From: Sulfitobacter sp. 20_GPM-1509m
Lineage (GTDB): Bacteria; Pseudomonadota; Alphaproteobacteria; Rhodobacterales; Rhodobacteraceae
Direction of reading: 5' to 3'
DNA length: 64,000 bases
Assembly: GCF_000620505.1 (NCBI RefSeq)
Contig: NZ_JIBC01000007.1
Span: 62,001-126,000 of the forward strand
A model generated the notes under the pieces. The model was not told the origin of the DNA and searched no databases. It saw only the letters and a list, made by a program, of their open reading frames with translations. Below, piece by piece: positions 8,089 through 15,925 of the stretch; within the stretch, counting starts at the first letter, position 1, and each line of letters begins with the position of its first letter. A program made the translations under genes and the position numbers.

Positions 8089-8589
8089 ATGCCATCAACG
8101 GGAACACTTCTGGATGCAGGCGTCGAGGCAGCCGTCATGGTGGTCGTCATCCTGATCCTGACACGCATCAACGGCCTGCGGTCCTTTTCAAAGATGTCTG
8201 GCCATGATTTCGTGATCACCGTGGCGATGGGGTCGGTTCTGGCCAGCGTGGTCGTGGGCACCGACACCGGGCTGGCCATCGGGATCGTGGCGATTGTCTC
8301 GTTGTTTGTCGTACAGGCGATCATCGGGCGGTTGCGAACCCATTTCAAGATCATGCGCGAGGCGGTCGACAACACGCCGCTGCTGGTGATGGAGGATGGC
8401 GCGTTTCTGGATCACAACCTGACCATGGCCAAACTGACGCGTGCCGATCTGCTGGGCAAACTGCGCGAGGCCAATGTGCTGCGTCTGGACGAGGTGCGCG
8501 CGGTGGTCTTTGAACCAACCGGCGACATCAGCGTGCTGCATGGCGATCGCACCGTGCAGGATGATCTGCTGGAGGGGGTGCGCCGCTAG
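8089..8589 (+). CDS. YetF/DUF421 domain membrane protein
   Basis: A 166-residue protein with three predicted N-terminal membrane segments (VMVVVILILTRI, ITVAMGSVLASVVV, LAIGIVAIVSLFVVQAII) and a soluble C-terminal domain of the DUF421 type (NTPLLVMEDGAFLDHNL, then LREANVLRLDEVRAVVFEP). The ATG chosen has a GGGGGACAG ribosome binding site; an upstream GTG adds ten residues. Function of the family is poorly known; the Bacillus members are linked to spores and envelope stress. An EcfG-like promoter lies just upstream. Its TAG interlocks with the stop of the convergent VWA gene (CTAG). Confidence 0.85.
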   Translation: MPSTGTLLDAGVEAAVMVVVILILTRINGLRSFSKMSGHDFVITVAMGSVLASVVVGTDTGLAIGIVAIVSLFVVQAIIGRLRTHFKIMREAVDNTPLLVMEDGAFLDHNLTMAKLTRADLLGKLREANVLRLDEVRAVVFEPTGDISVLHGDRTVQDDLLEGVRR

Positions 8590-9773
8590 CGCGTCAGCGC
8601 CTTCATCCCGCGCGACAGACCTTCCAGCGTCATCGGCACCATCACATCCGGCCCCATGATCTCGCGGATCATCTTGATCGACTGGGTGTAGTCCCAATAT
8701 TTCTCGGGGATCGGATTGATCCACAGCGTGCTGGCCCACTGCGCGCGCACCCGTTCCAGCCAGACCTGACCGCTTTCGGGATTCCAGTGTTCATTGGCCC
8801 CGCCGGGATAGGCAATCTCATAGGGCGACATCGACGCGTCGCCCACAAAGATGCATTTGTAATCCGGCCCATAGGTGCGCAGCACCTCGTGCGTGGGGGT
8901 CTGCGCGTCCCAGCGGCGGCGGTTGTCGCGCCACACGCCTTCGTACAGGCAGTTGTGGAAATAGAAATGTTCCATGTGCTTGAATTCGGACTTGGCCGCC
9001 GAAAACAGCTCTTCCATGACTTTGACGTGAGGGTCCATCGACCCGCCGATGTCCAGAAACAACAGCACTTTGACGGCGTTGCGCCGCTCGGGGCGGGTTT
9101 TCACATCCAGATAGCCGTGCTCGGCGGTGGCACGGATGGTGCCGTTCAGGTCCAGCTCTTCCTCGGCACCGTCACGCGCCCAGCGGCGCAGACGTTTCAG
9201 GGCCACCTTGATGTTGCGCGTGCCCAGTTCGACCGTGTCGTCCAGATTGCGAAACTCGCGTTTGTCCCAGACCTTGACCGCGCGCTGGTGGCGGGACTTG
9301 TCCTGACCGATGCGCACCCCTTCGGGGTTGTAACCATAGGCGCCAAAGGGCGAGGTGCCCGCGGTGCCGATCCATTTCGATCCGCCCTGATGGCGTTTTT
9401 TCTGTTCTTCCAGACGCTTTTTCAGCGTCTCCATCAGCTTTTCAAACCCGCCTGCGGCTTCGATCTCGGCCTTTTCCTCGGCGCTCAGGTGCTTTTCAGC
9501 CAGCTTTTCCAGCCAGTCGGCGGGGATGTCGACAGCCTCCAGCACCTGCTCGATGCTGATCTCCTCCAACCCGTCAAAGGTGGCGGCAAAGGCGCGGTCG
9601 AACTTGTCGATGTTGCGCTCGTCCTTCACCATCGACACACGGGCCAGGTAATAGAACGCCTCGACGTCATAGGTCGCCAGACCCGCCTTCATGCCTTCGA
9701 GAAAGGACAGGAATTCGCGCAGCGACACCGGCACACCGGCCTTGCGCAGCTGATCGAAGAACCGCAGGAACAT
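8586..9773 (-). CDS. VWA domain protein, CoxE-like (MoxR partner)
   Basis: A 395-residue cytoplasmic protein. The N-terminal half is helical and charged (VPVSLREFLSFLEGMKAGL, then a Lys/Glu-rich stretch KLMETLKKRLEEQKKRHQGG). The C-terminal half is a von Willebrand A domain of the CoxE/DUF58-related kind, with the MIDAS loop VLLFLDIGGSMDPHV. The motif is DxGxS rather than DxSxS. A MoxR ATPase is encoded upstream on the same strand, a known functional pairing for metal insertion or protein maturation. The ATG overlaps the stop of the 55-residue gene (TGATG); longer starts run through that gene in another frame and are rejected. Confidence 0.9.
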   Translation of the reverse strand: MFLRFFDQLRKAGVPVSLREFLSFLEGMKAGLATYDVEAFYYLARVSMVKDERNIDKFDRAFAATFDGLEEISIEQVLEAVDIPADWLEKLAEKHLSAEEKAEIEAAGGFEKLMETLKKRLEEQKKRHQGGSKWIGTAGTSPFGAYGYNPEGVRIGQDKSRHQRAVKVWDKREFRNLDDTVELGTRNIKVALKRLRRWARDGAEEELDLNGTIRATAEHGYLDVKTRPERRNAVKVLLFLDIGGSMDPHVKVMEELFSAAKSEFKHMEHFYFHNCLYEGVWRDNRRRWDAQTPTHEVLRTYGPDYKCIFVGDASMSPYEIAYPGGANEHWNPESGQVWLERVRAQWASTLWINPIPEKYWDYTQSIKMIREIMGPDVMVPMTLEGLSRGMKALTR

Positions 9774-9940
9774 CAGCCGGCGGCCCGGTCGATCAACACG
9801 GTGACAATCAGCCCGACAAGGGCAAAGGCGATGCCATATCCGGCGGCGTATTGGGCGATGTCCAGCCGGTTGCCCTTGCGACGACGCGCGGTCAGCCCGC
9901 CGACGATGGCTCCGATTATTGCCCCTGCGATCACGATCAT
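9773..9940 (-). CDS. 55-residue small membrane protein
   Basis: A short gene that fits exactly between the DUF2927 and VWA genes. It reads MIVIAGAIIGAIVGG, then a basic loop LTARRRKGNRLD, then a second hydrophobic segment YGIAFALVGLIVTVLI and a short tail DRAAG. Two membrane segments joined by an arginine/lysine loop are therefore predicted. Its TGA overlaps the ATG of the VWA gene by one base, and it starts 12 bases after the DUF2927 stop, which supports real translation in the operon. I know of no function. Confidence 0.75.
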   Translation of the reverse strand: MIVIAGAIIGAIVGGLTARRRKGNRLDIAQYAAGYGIAFALVGLIVTVLIDRAAG

Positions 9941-9952
9941 ATCTGCACCCGT

Positions 9953-11308
9953 TTATCCGTTGAGCGGGTTCAGCGACGCAATCTCGCGCTCCTTGGCCCG
10001 CACAGCCCAGTCTGGACCAAAGCCGTACCGTGCCCACCCCAGGCTGTCCACCCTGACAGTACGTGCTTCGGCGTGCCGTCCCGTCAGTTCCAGCGCCTCG
10101 GCGCGCAACATCAGCAAGGTTGACAGAAGGGCCGCGTTTTCGCTTGCGGCGGCCAGATCAATATACGGGTCCACCTGTGCCAGAGCCTGCTCACCCTCGC
10201 CACGGCTGATGGCATAGGCGGCCAGCTGTGTCGCCACATAGGCGCGGTGCAGTTCGGCACCCGGCGTGGCGGCGTAATAGCGGTCGGCCAGCAGAAAATG
10301 CTGTTGCGCCGCTTCCGGGTCGGAATTCATCAGCAAGCGCCCGTTGGCATAATGGGCAAAGGCACGGCGGTGGTCGGTCCAGCCCATCTGTGTGGCGATT
10401 GTCAGCATCTGCGCCGCCGCCGACCGCCGCTGGCTGGGCGAGGCACCGGGGCCAAGGGCGGTTTGCACGGCGTCCGACCATGCGCGCGGTGTCTCCGAGA
10501 TCGGGTGCGCGGGCAGGCCCTGTCCTGCGGGATTGATGCGGGCAAACACCTTCGGCAACTGTGCTGCCACCTGCGCGCGTGTCATCCCGGTCTGCAACTC
10601 GGGCGCGTAATAGGCCCGCAGCATCATCATATCAAAGCCGGTCAGAACCGTATGCACATTGTCGTCGTTGAACACAGAGTCGGGCAGCCGGTACAGATCG
10701 TTCAACGGTCCGATGGCCTGGGCCAGTTCCTCGTGCAGGCAATCGCGGGCCTCTTGCGGGCTGGCGTCATTGGGCAGGAAAATCGCCAGTTTCTCGCGTT
10801 TCTCCAGCGCACTCCAGCTGGTGCGCGAGGACCGGCGCATGTGGCGGTATTCGTCCAGCGACGACACGTTCGGGACCACGAAACAGGCCGCATCGGGAAT
10901 GGTGCGGCGGATGTCGTCGCGGGCGACGGCCTGAATGGTTATATTGGCCTGTGCGCCCGTGGTGCGGCTGATGTCGATGCCCGCCTCGGTGCGCAGGCGT
11001 GTAATCAGCCGGTTCAGATCGGGCGACAGCGAGGCAGGCGGTGCACCGGTCACGCGCACGGTGATCGGTCCGTCAAACCGTGTGAAGATCGGCAGCGATT
11101 TTCCGGATTCCAGCGCGAAGCTGAGGGCCAGAAAATCCTGCGCCAGATCGGCGTTCGATTTGACCGTGCGCACCGGGTGCGCGGTGGCAAAGACCTTCAT
11201 CGCGGGCAGGGTCTGTTGCGGTGCTATGGCACGCGTCGGAATGTCGTTGTGCGACACTGGCATACAGGCGTTCAACACCAGCACCGCAGGAAGCATAAGC
11301 TTGCGCAT
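9953..11308 (-). CDS. DUF2927 lipoprotein
   Basis: A 451-residue exported protein. The signal peptide MRKLMLPAVLVLNAC has a lipobox-like LNAC. The N-terminal half (residues about 50-270) is the DUF2927 region, which looks like a zincin-type fold without a clear HExxH: the closest match is CLHEELAQAIGPLNDL. The C-terminal half is helical and repeat-like (RLLMNSDPEAAQQHFLLADRYY, AISRGEGEQALAQVDPYI), similar to TPR or Sel1 repeats. It lies between a GNAT gene and the small membrane protein with one-base or short spacings, so it appears to belong to the MoxR-VWA set. Confidence 0.85.
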   Translation of the reverse strand: MRKLMLPAVLVLNACMPVSHNDIPTRAIAPQQTLPAMKVFATAHPVRTVKSNADLAQDFLALSFALESGKSLPIFTRFDGPITVRVTGAPPASLSPDLNRLITRLRTEAGIDISRTTGAQANITIQAVARDDIRRTIPDAACFVVPNVSSLDEYRHMRRSSRTSWSALEKREKLAIFLPNDASPQEARDCLHEELAQAIGPLNDLYRLPDSVFNDDNVHTVLTGFDMMMLRAYYAPELQTGMTRAQVAAQLPKVFARINPAGQGLPAHPISETPRAWSDAVQTALGPGASPSQRRSAAAQMLTIATQMGWTDHRRAFAHYANGRLLMNSDPEAAQQHFLLADRYYAATPGAELHRAYVATQLAAYAISRGEGEQALAQVDPYIDLAAASENAALLSTLLMLRAEALELTGRHAEARTVRVDSLGWARYGFGPDWAVRAKEREIASLNPLNG

Positions 11309-11763
11309 CAGCTTCTCGTGTATTTGATGAACGGCGACTTGGTCCCGATCCGGTCATAAAGCTGGCGGGCGGTGTGGTTGAAATCCTGCGTCAGCCAATA
11401 GACCGACGGCGCGCCCGCAGCGTCCGCCGCAGCATAGACCGCCTCGATCAGCGCACGGCCCACGCCCATGCCGCGCACCTCGGGGTCCGCGAACAGGTCT
11501 TGCAGATAGCAGGTGTCTTCGACTTTCCAGCCGTGGCGGTGGAACAGATAATGGGTCAGCCCGACCAGCCTGCCGTCCAGCTCGGCCACCAGGCAATTGT
11601 AATCGCGCGGGTCATCGCCCAGCAGGCGGTCGAAATAAATGTCGTAAATCTCGGGGGGCAGGGTGGTTTCGTAATAGGTCAGATAGCCGGTCCACAATTC
11701 GCCCCAGCGTCCGCGATCCGAGGCGACCAACGGGCGCACCTGAACTGATGTGTTGTCTGCCAT
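11308..11763 (-). CDS. GNAT-family N-acetyltransferase
   Basis: A 151-residue single-domain GNAT enzyme. The acetyl-CoA binding region is LQDLFADPEVRGMGVGRALI, and the C-terminal strand is YWLTQDFNHTARQLYDRIG. The N-terminus (VQVRPLVASDRGRWGELWTGYL) is close to the group that acetylates small amines or amino acids, but the substrate is unknown. Its stop overlaps the DUF2927 start (TGATG). About 230 bases without a gene separate it from MoxR upstream; I see no clear promoter or structure there. Confidence 0.9.
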   Translation of the reverse strand: MADNTSVQVRPLVASDRGRWGELWTGYLTYYETTLPPEIYDIYFDRLLGDDPRDYNCLVAELDGRLVGLTHYLFHRHGWKVEDTCYLQDLFADPEVRGMGVGRALIEAVYAAADAAGAPSVYWLTQDFNHTARQLYDRIGTKSPFIKYTRS

Positions 11764-11996
11764 TGGTTTGCCTGTCTTTTATTGCGTCTGTTTCAGGGTC
11801 TTTTTGCCCTGCATCCCGACCTTGATAGGGAGCAATTGAGGCAACTTCATGACACTTTTGACAGTATACCCGTTGCTCTGACAAGTCCCGTGGATCAAGG
11901 CCGCATCGGTGCAACAATACCCGGACCCGAACGGCGAAACCGCGCCGACATGCGACGCGGTCTGCCTTAATTTTCATCATTTCGGGCGGCGCGGCC

Positions 11997-12839
11997 TCAG
12001 CGTTGCTGACCGCGTGCCATGAACGCCAGACGCTCGAACAAATGCACGTCCTGTTCGTTCTTCAACAAGGCACCGTGCAGCTTGGGCAGCGCTGATTTTC
12101 CGTCCGATTTCAGGTCCTCGGCGCTCATGTCCTCGGCCAGCAAAAGCTTGAGCCAATCCAGAACTTCCGACGTCGACGGCTTTTTCTTCAATCCGGCCTG
12201 TTCGCGGATCTCGAAAAACTGCGTCAGCGCGGTGGTCAGCAGCTGTTCCTTGATGCCCGGATGATGGACCTCGACGATGGTGCGCAGCGTGTCCATGTCG
12301 GGGAACTGGATGTAGTGAAAGAAACACCGCCGCAGGAACGCATCGGGCAATTCCTTTTCGTTGTTCGAGGTGATGATGACGATGGGCCGGTTCTCGGCAC
12401 GGATTGTTTCGCCGGTCTCGTAGACGAAAAACTCCATCTTATCAATTTCTTGCAGCAAGTCGTTGGGGAATTCGATGTCCGCCTTGTCGATCTCGTCGAT
12501 CAGCAGGACGACCTTTTCCTTGGCCTCGAACGCCTCCCACAGCTTGCCCTTGCGGATATAGTTCGAGACTTCATGCACCTTTTCCTCGCCCAACTGGCTG
12601 TCGCGCAGACGGCTGACCGCGTCGTATTCGTACAGACCCTGTTGCGCGCGGGTGGTCGATTTGATGTTCCATTCGATCAGCCGCAGACCCAGCGAATTGG
12701 CAACTTGTTTGGCCAGTTCGGTCTTGCCTGTGCCCGGCTCGCCCTTGACCAGCAGGGGGCGCTCCAATGTGACGGCGGCGTTGACTGCAATCGTCAGATC
12801 GTCGGTTGCCACATAGCTTTCTGTGCCGGTGAATTTCAT
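11997..12839 (-). CDS. MoxR-family AAA+ ATPase
   Basis: A 280-residue AAA+ ATPase of the MoxR type. Walker A is VKGEPGTGKTELA, Walker B is VVLLIDEIDKAD, sensor 1 is IITSNNEKELPDAFLRR, and the C-terminal lid holds ALLKNEQDVHLFERLAFM. MoxR proteins act as chaperones with VWA partners to mature or load metals into enzymes. The start MKFTGTESYV is the usual family start; upstream in-frame ATGs would add up to 24 residues of poor quality. The partner VWA gene lies about 2.2 kb downstream on the same strand. It is transcribed away from dksA. Confidence 0.93.
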   Translation of the reverse strand: MKFTGTESYVATDDLTIAVNAAVTLERPLLVKGEPGTGKTELAKQVANSLGLRLIEWNIKSTTRAQQGLYEYDAVSRLRDSQLGEEKVHEVSNYIRKGKLWEAFEAKEKVVLLIDEIDKADIEFPNDLLQEIDKMEFFVYETGETIRAENRPIVIITSNNEKELPDAFLRRCFFHYIQFPDMDTLRTIVEVHHPGIKEQLLTTALTQFFEIREQAGLKKKPSTSEVLDWLKLLLAEDMSAEDLKSDGKSALPKLHGALLKNEQDVHLFERLAFMARGQQR

Positions 12840-13011
12840 CTGGAATACCCTCATTTCGAAACGCAGTTTCACTGCAATTTGCCCCAGCCATGCCGCATTG
12901 TGTAGTGACATTCAACCGCACCTGTATTAGACGCTGCGGCAGGGGGCCAATGCTTCGCGTAGAATGGTAGAATTTCACATGAACAGTGTCGGCCAAGTTG
13001 AGGGGAAATCT

Positions 13012-13434
13012 ATGAAACAGGAAAATTTTCTGCCAAAGGACTATAGTCCGGCAGAGGACGAGCCGTTCATGAATGAACGGCAGGTTGAATATTTCCGGCG
13101 CAAGCTGCTGAACTGGAAAATCGAACTCCAGGCAGGCAGCCGTGACACCATCGAGGGGCTGCAAGACGGCACACGCAATATCCCCGATGTCGCAGATCGC
13201 GCCTCTGAAGAAACCGACCGCGCGCTGGAATTGCGCACGCGGGATCGCCAGCGCAAACTGGTCAGCAAGATCGACGCGGCCCTGCGCCGCATCGAAGAAG
13301 GTGAATATGGCTATTGCTCGGTCACCGGCGAGCCGATTTCCCTGAAACGCCTGGACGCACGCCCCATCGCCACCATGAGCCTTGAGGCGCAGGAGCGCCA
13401 CGAGCGCCGCGAGAAAGTGCACCGCGACGACTGA
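13012..13434 (+). CDS. dksA: RNA polymerase-binding transcription factor DksA
   Basis: A 140-residue DksA. It binds the RNA polymerase secondary channel and, with ppGpp, mediates the stringent response. The coiled-coil tip carries the DxxDxA motif (DVADRASEE). The C-terminal zinc finger is degenerate: only one cysteine remains (GYCSVTGEPI), where E. coli has four. One-cysteine DksA proteins are known in Rhodobacter relatives. The start MKQENFLPKDY is preferred because it follows a GAGGGGAAA ribosome binding site. The stop overlaps the monooxygenase start (TGATG). Confidence 0.93.
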   Translation: MKQENFLPKDYSPAEDEPFMNERQVEYFRRKLLNWKIELQAGSRDTIEGLQDGTRNIPDVADRASEETDRALELRTRDRQRKLVSKIDAALRRIEEGEYGYCSVTGEPISLKRLDARPIATMSLEAQERHERREKVHRDD

Positions 13435-14588
13435 TGTCGCATCTTGAAAACGCTTCCGTCGCCGTCATTGGCGGCGGCATCGGAGGGCTGGCGGCTGCGC
13501 TGGCCTTTTCGCGTTTTGGCGCGGCGGTGACGGTCTATGAGCAGGCTGAAGAACTGACCGAAGTGGGTGCGGGCATCCAGATCACGCCGAACGGCGGCCG
13601 TGTTCTGGCCGCAATGGGGCTGTCCGGGCAACTGGACGCTTGCAGCATGCGCGCACAGGCGGTCCAGCCGCGCGACGGGCTGACGGGGCGGGCCATCACC
13701 CGCTTCGATCTTGGCGACCAGACGCCGCCTTACCGCTTCTTTCACCGTGCCGCACTGATTGACCTGTTGGCCACGGCCTGCCGTCAGGCGGGGGTGACGG
13801 TCCACCTTGGCGCGCGGATCGACGCGGTCACGGCGGATGGCACTGTCCGCACGCAGCAAGGGGAGCAACCGCACGCGCTGGTGGTCGGCGCGGATGGGCT
13901 GCATTCCGGGGCGCGGGGGCTGCTCAACGGGCAGGGCGCGCCGTTTTTCACCGGTCAGGTCGCATGGCGCGGCATCGTGGCAGTCACGGACATGCCGCCT
14001 GTCGCCAACATCTGGATGGCCCCCGGCAAACATGTGGTGACCTATCCGCTGAAAGGTGACCTGCTGAACGTGGTCGCGGTGCAGGAACGCGCCGATTGGG
14101 CCGCCGAAGGCTGGCACCACGATGATGCTCCCGCGAACCTGCAAGCGGCCTTTGCCGACACCTGCGCAGAGCTCAAGGGCTTAATCGGGCAAGTCCAAAC
14201 ACCAAAGCTCTGGGGCCTGTTCCGCCATCCGGTCGCGCAACACTGGCACCGCGACCGGCTTGCCATCCTCGGCGATGCCGCCCACCCGACACTGCCGTTT
14301 CTGGCACAAGGCGCCAATCTCGCGCTCGAGGACGCATGGACCCTCGCAGCGTGCTGTGCATCTGCCCCCATGGCCGAAGCATTGCCCGCCTACCAAGGCA
14401 AACGCGCCCAACGCGTCACCCGCGCCATCGCCGCCGCCAATGCCAATGCGAAGAACTACCACCTGGACGGTCTGCAACGCCGCATCGCGCACGCGGGCCT
14501 GCGCACGCTGGGCACACTCGCCCCCAACGCTTTCCTCAAGCGGCTAAGCTGGCTCTACGACCGCGACGTAACTGCTTCTTTTGGCTGA
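13434..14588 (+). CDS. FAD-dependent monooxygenase (UbiH/salicylate hydroxylase type)
   Basis: A 384-residue flavoprotein hydroxylase. Three fingerprints are clear: the N-terminal dinucleotide fold VAVIGGGIGGLAAALAF, the DG motif VVGADGLHSGAR, and the GD motif LAILGDAAHPTLPFLAQGAN. It is close to salicylate 1-monooxygenase-like or ubiquinone-type enzymes, but the ring substrate is not evident. Its start is coupled to dksA by TGATG. The last codons (ASFG and the TGA) lie inside a copy of the dispersed intergenic repeat, so the C-terminus seems to have been set by insertion or drift of that repeat. Confidence 0.92.
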   Translation: MSHLENASVAVIGGGIGGLAAALAFSRFGAAVTVYEQAEELTEVGAGIQITPNGGRVLAAMGLSGQLDACSMRAQAVQPRDGLTGRAITRFDLGDQTPPYRFFHRAALIDLLATACRQAGVTVHLGARIDAVTADGTVRTQQGEQPHALVVGADGLHSGARGLLNGQGAPFFTGQVAWRGIVAVTDMPPVANIWMAPGKHVVTYPLKGDLLNVVAVQERADWAAEGWHHDDAPANLQAAFADTCAELKGLIGQVQTPKLWGLFRHPVAQHWHRDRLAILGDAAHPTLPFLAQGANLALEDAWTLAACCASAPMAEALPAYQGKRAQRVTRAIAAANANAKNYHLDGLQRRIAHAGLRTLGTLAPNAFLKRLSWLYDRDVTASFG

Positions 14589-14632
14589 AAATATCCCGGG
14601 GGAGCGCGCAGCGCGGGGGCAGAGCCCCCAAA
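14574..14632 (-). repeat. Dispersed intergenic repeat, copy A
   Basis: Read on the minus strand it has a G-rich hairpin (GGGGGCTCTGCCCCC), a second GC-rich inverted segment, then CCCCCGGGATATTTTCAGCC and AAAAGAAGC. Four other copies occur in this window (about 17.1, 30.2, 49.9 and 61.3 kb). Here it overlaps the 3' end of the FAD monooxygenase gene and supplies its stop codon. It lies between two convergent genes and could act in termination. Confidence 0.8.
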
Positions 14633-14647
14633 TCATGCCCCCAAACC

Positions 14648-15430
14648 CTATGCCGCCAGCTCGACCCAGACCGGCACGTGATCCGACGGCTTGTCCAGAC
14701 CGCGCACATCGCGCTCGATCCCCGCATCGGTCATCATGTCCGCCACGGCGGGCGACATCAGGAAATGGTCAATCCGAATGCCATCGTTGCGGTTCCACGC
14801 ACCCGCCTGATAATCCCAGAACGAATACTGGCCGGGGCGCGGGTCGCGGGTGCGGAAGGCTTCGGTCAGGCCAAGGTTCAGGATCCGCCGGTAAGCCTCG
14901 CGCGATTCCAGGCGGAACAGCGCGTCCTCGCGCCATGCCTCGGGGCGGGCAGCGTCTTCGGCCTGGGGGATGATGTTGTAATCGCCCGCCATCAGGAACG
15001 GCATTTCCTCGGCCAGCAAAGCCTCGGCGCGGGCCTGCATACGGGCCATCCACGCCAGCTTGTACTCATACTTCGGACCCGGGACCGGGTTGCCGTTGGG
15101 CAGGTACAGACCGCACAGGCGCACGGCCTCGTGGTCACCCACAACGGTCGCCTCGATCCAGCGGGCCTGTTCGTCGTCATCGTCGCCGGGTAATCCACGG
15201 GTTACCTCTTCCAGCGGCAGTTTCGACAGGATGCCGACGCCGTTGAACGACTTTTGCCCGTGTACTTCGACGTTATAGCCGCGTTCCTCGAACAACTCGC
15301 GCGGAAAGCCTTCGTCGACGGATTTGATCTCTTGCAGCAACACCACGTCGGGCTGGAACGCGTCCAGCCAGTCGGGCAGGGCCTGCGCCCGCGCTTTGAT
15401 GCCGTTGATGTTGAAAGTGGCGATTTTCAT
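14648..15430 (-). CDS. xthA: Exodeoxyribonuclease III
   Basis: A 260-residue AP endonuclease/3'-5' exonuclease of the ExoIII family, acting in base excision repair. Family motifs are all present: MKIATFNINGIKAR, LLQEIKS, CGLYLPNGNPV, the AGDYNI metal/catalytic loop, and the C-terminal RIDHFLMS and SDHVPV with the catalytic histidine. Length matches the family (about 260-270). It is a single gene between the repeat copy and erpA, on the same strand as erpA with a 68-base gap. Confidence 0.96.
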   Translation of the reverse strand: MKIATFNINGIKARAQALPDWLDAFQPDVVLLQEIKSVDEGFPRELFEERGYNVEVHGQKSFNGVGILSKLPLEEVTRGLPGDDDDEQARWIEATVVGDHEAVRLCGLYLPNGNPVPGPKYEYKLAWMARMQARAEALLAEEMPFLMAGDYNIIPQAEDAARPEAWREDALFRLESREAYRRILNLGLTEAFRTRDPRPGQYSFWDYQAGAWNRNDGIRIDHFLMSPAVADMMTDAGIERDVRGLDKPSDHVPVWVELAA

Positions 15431-15498
15431 CGGGCGATCCTCTGCGCTGCTGGAGCCTCAGCTATCGCCCATCGGGGCGCGCGGGGCAAGCCGATGGA

Positions 15499-15822
15499 TC
15501 ACATCGAGAACGAGGTGCCGCAGCCGCAGGCGCTGGTGGCGTTGGGGTTGTCGATGACAAAGCGCGCGCCGATCAGTTCCTCGGAAAAGTCGATGACCGC
15601 GTTCGCCAGAAACGGCAGCGACACGGAATCGACCACGACCTTCTGGCCGTCACCTTCCAGCACCAGATCGTCGTCTTTGGGGGCATCCAGCGCGATTTCA
15701 TACTGGAATCCCGAGCATCCGCCGCCCTCGACCGCAACACGCAGGGCCTGTCCTTGCCCTGCTGCACCGATCTCGGCAAGGCGGGCAAAGGCGCGGGGGG
15801 TGACTTTTGGTGGCAAATTCAT
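15499..15822 (-). CDS. erpA: Iron-sulfur cluster insertion protein (ErpA/IscA family)
   Basis: A 107-residue A-type carrier that hands Fe-S clusters to target proteins. The three conserved cysteines are in EGGGCSGFQYEI and ACGCGTSFSM at the C-terminus. Length and the C-terminal CGC-[TS]SF signature fit the family exactly. It is transcribed divergently from dgt, with about 100 bases shared between them. Separation of ErpA from IscA by sequence alone is not certain; ErpA is the usual name for this locus in alphaproteobacteria. Confidence 0.92.
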   Translation of the reverse strand: MNLPPKVTPRAFARLAEIGAAGQGQALRVAVEGGGCSGFQYEIALDAPKDDDLVLEGDGQKVVVDSVSLPFLANAVIDFSEELIGARFVIDNPNATSACGCGTSFSM

Positions 15823-15925
15823 CGGATTATCCTGTGTTTGACAAGGTTTGAGGCTGTCGCAGGGGTGTCATGTGTGTTCGGAACCAATATAGATACGCCA
15901 AGGACAGGCCACAAGGACCAGCCAT

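Noticed and set aside
8787-10217. A 476-codon plus-strand ORF opposite the VWA gene
   Set aside because: It crosses the VWA, small membrane and DUF2927 genes in the antisense frame and matches no family pattern.
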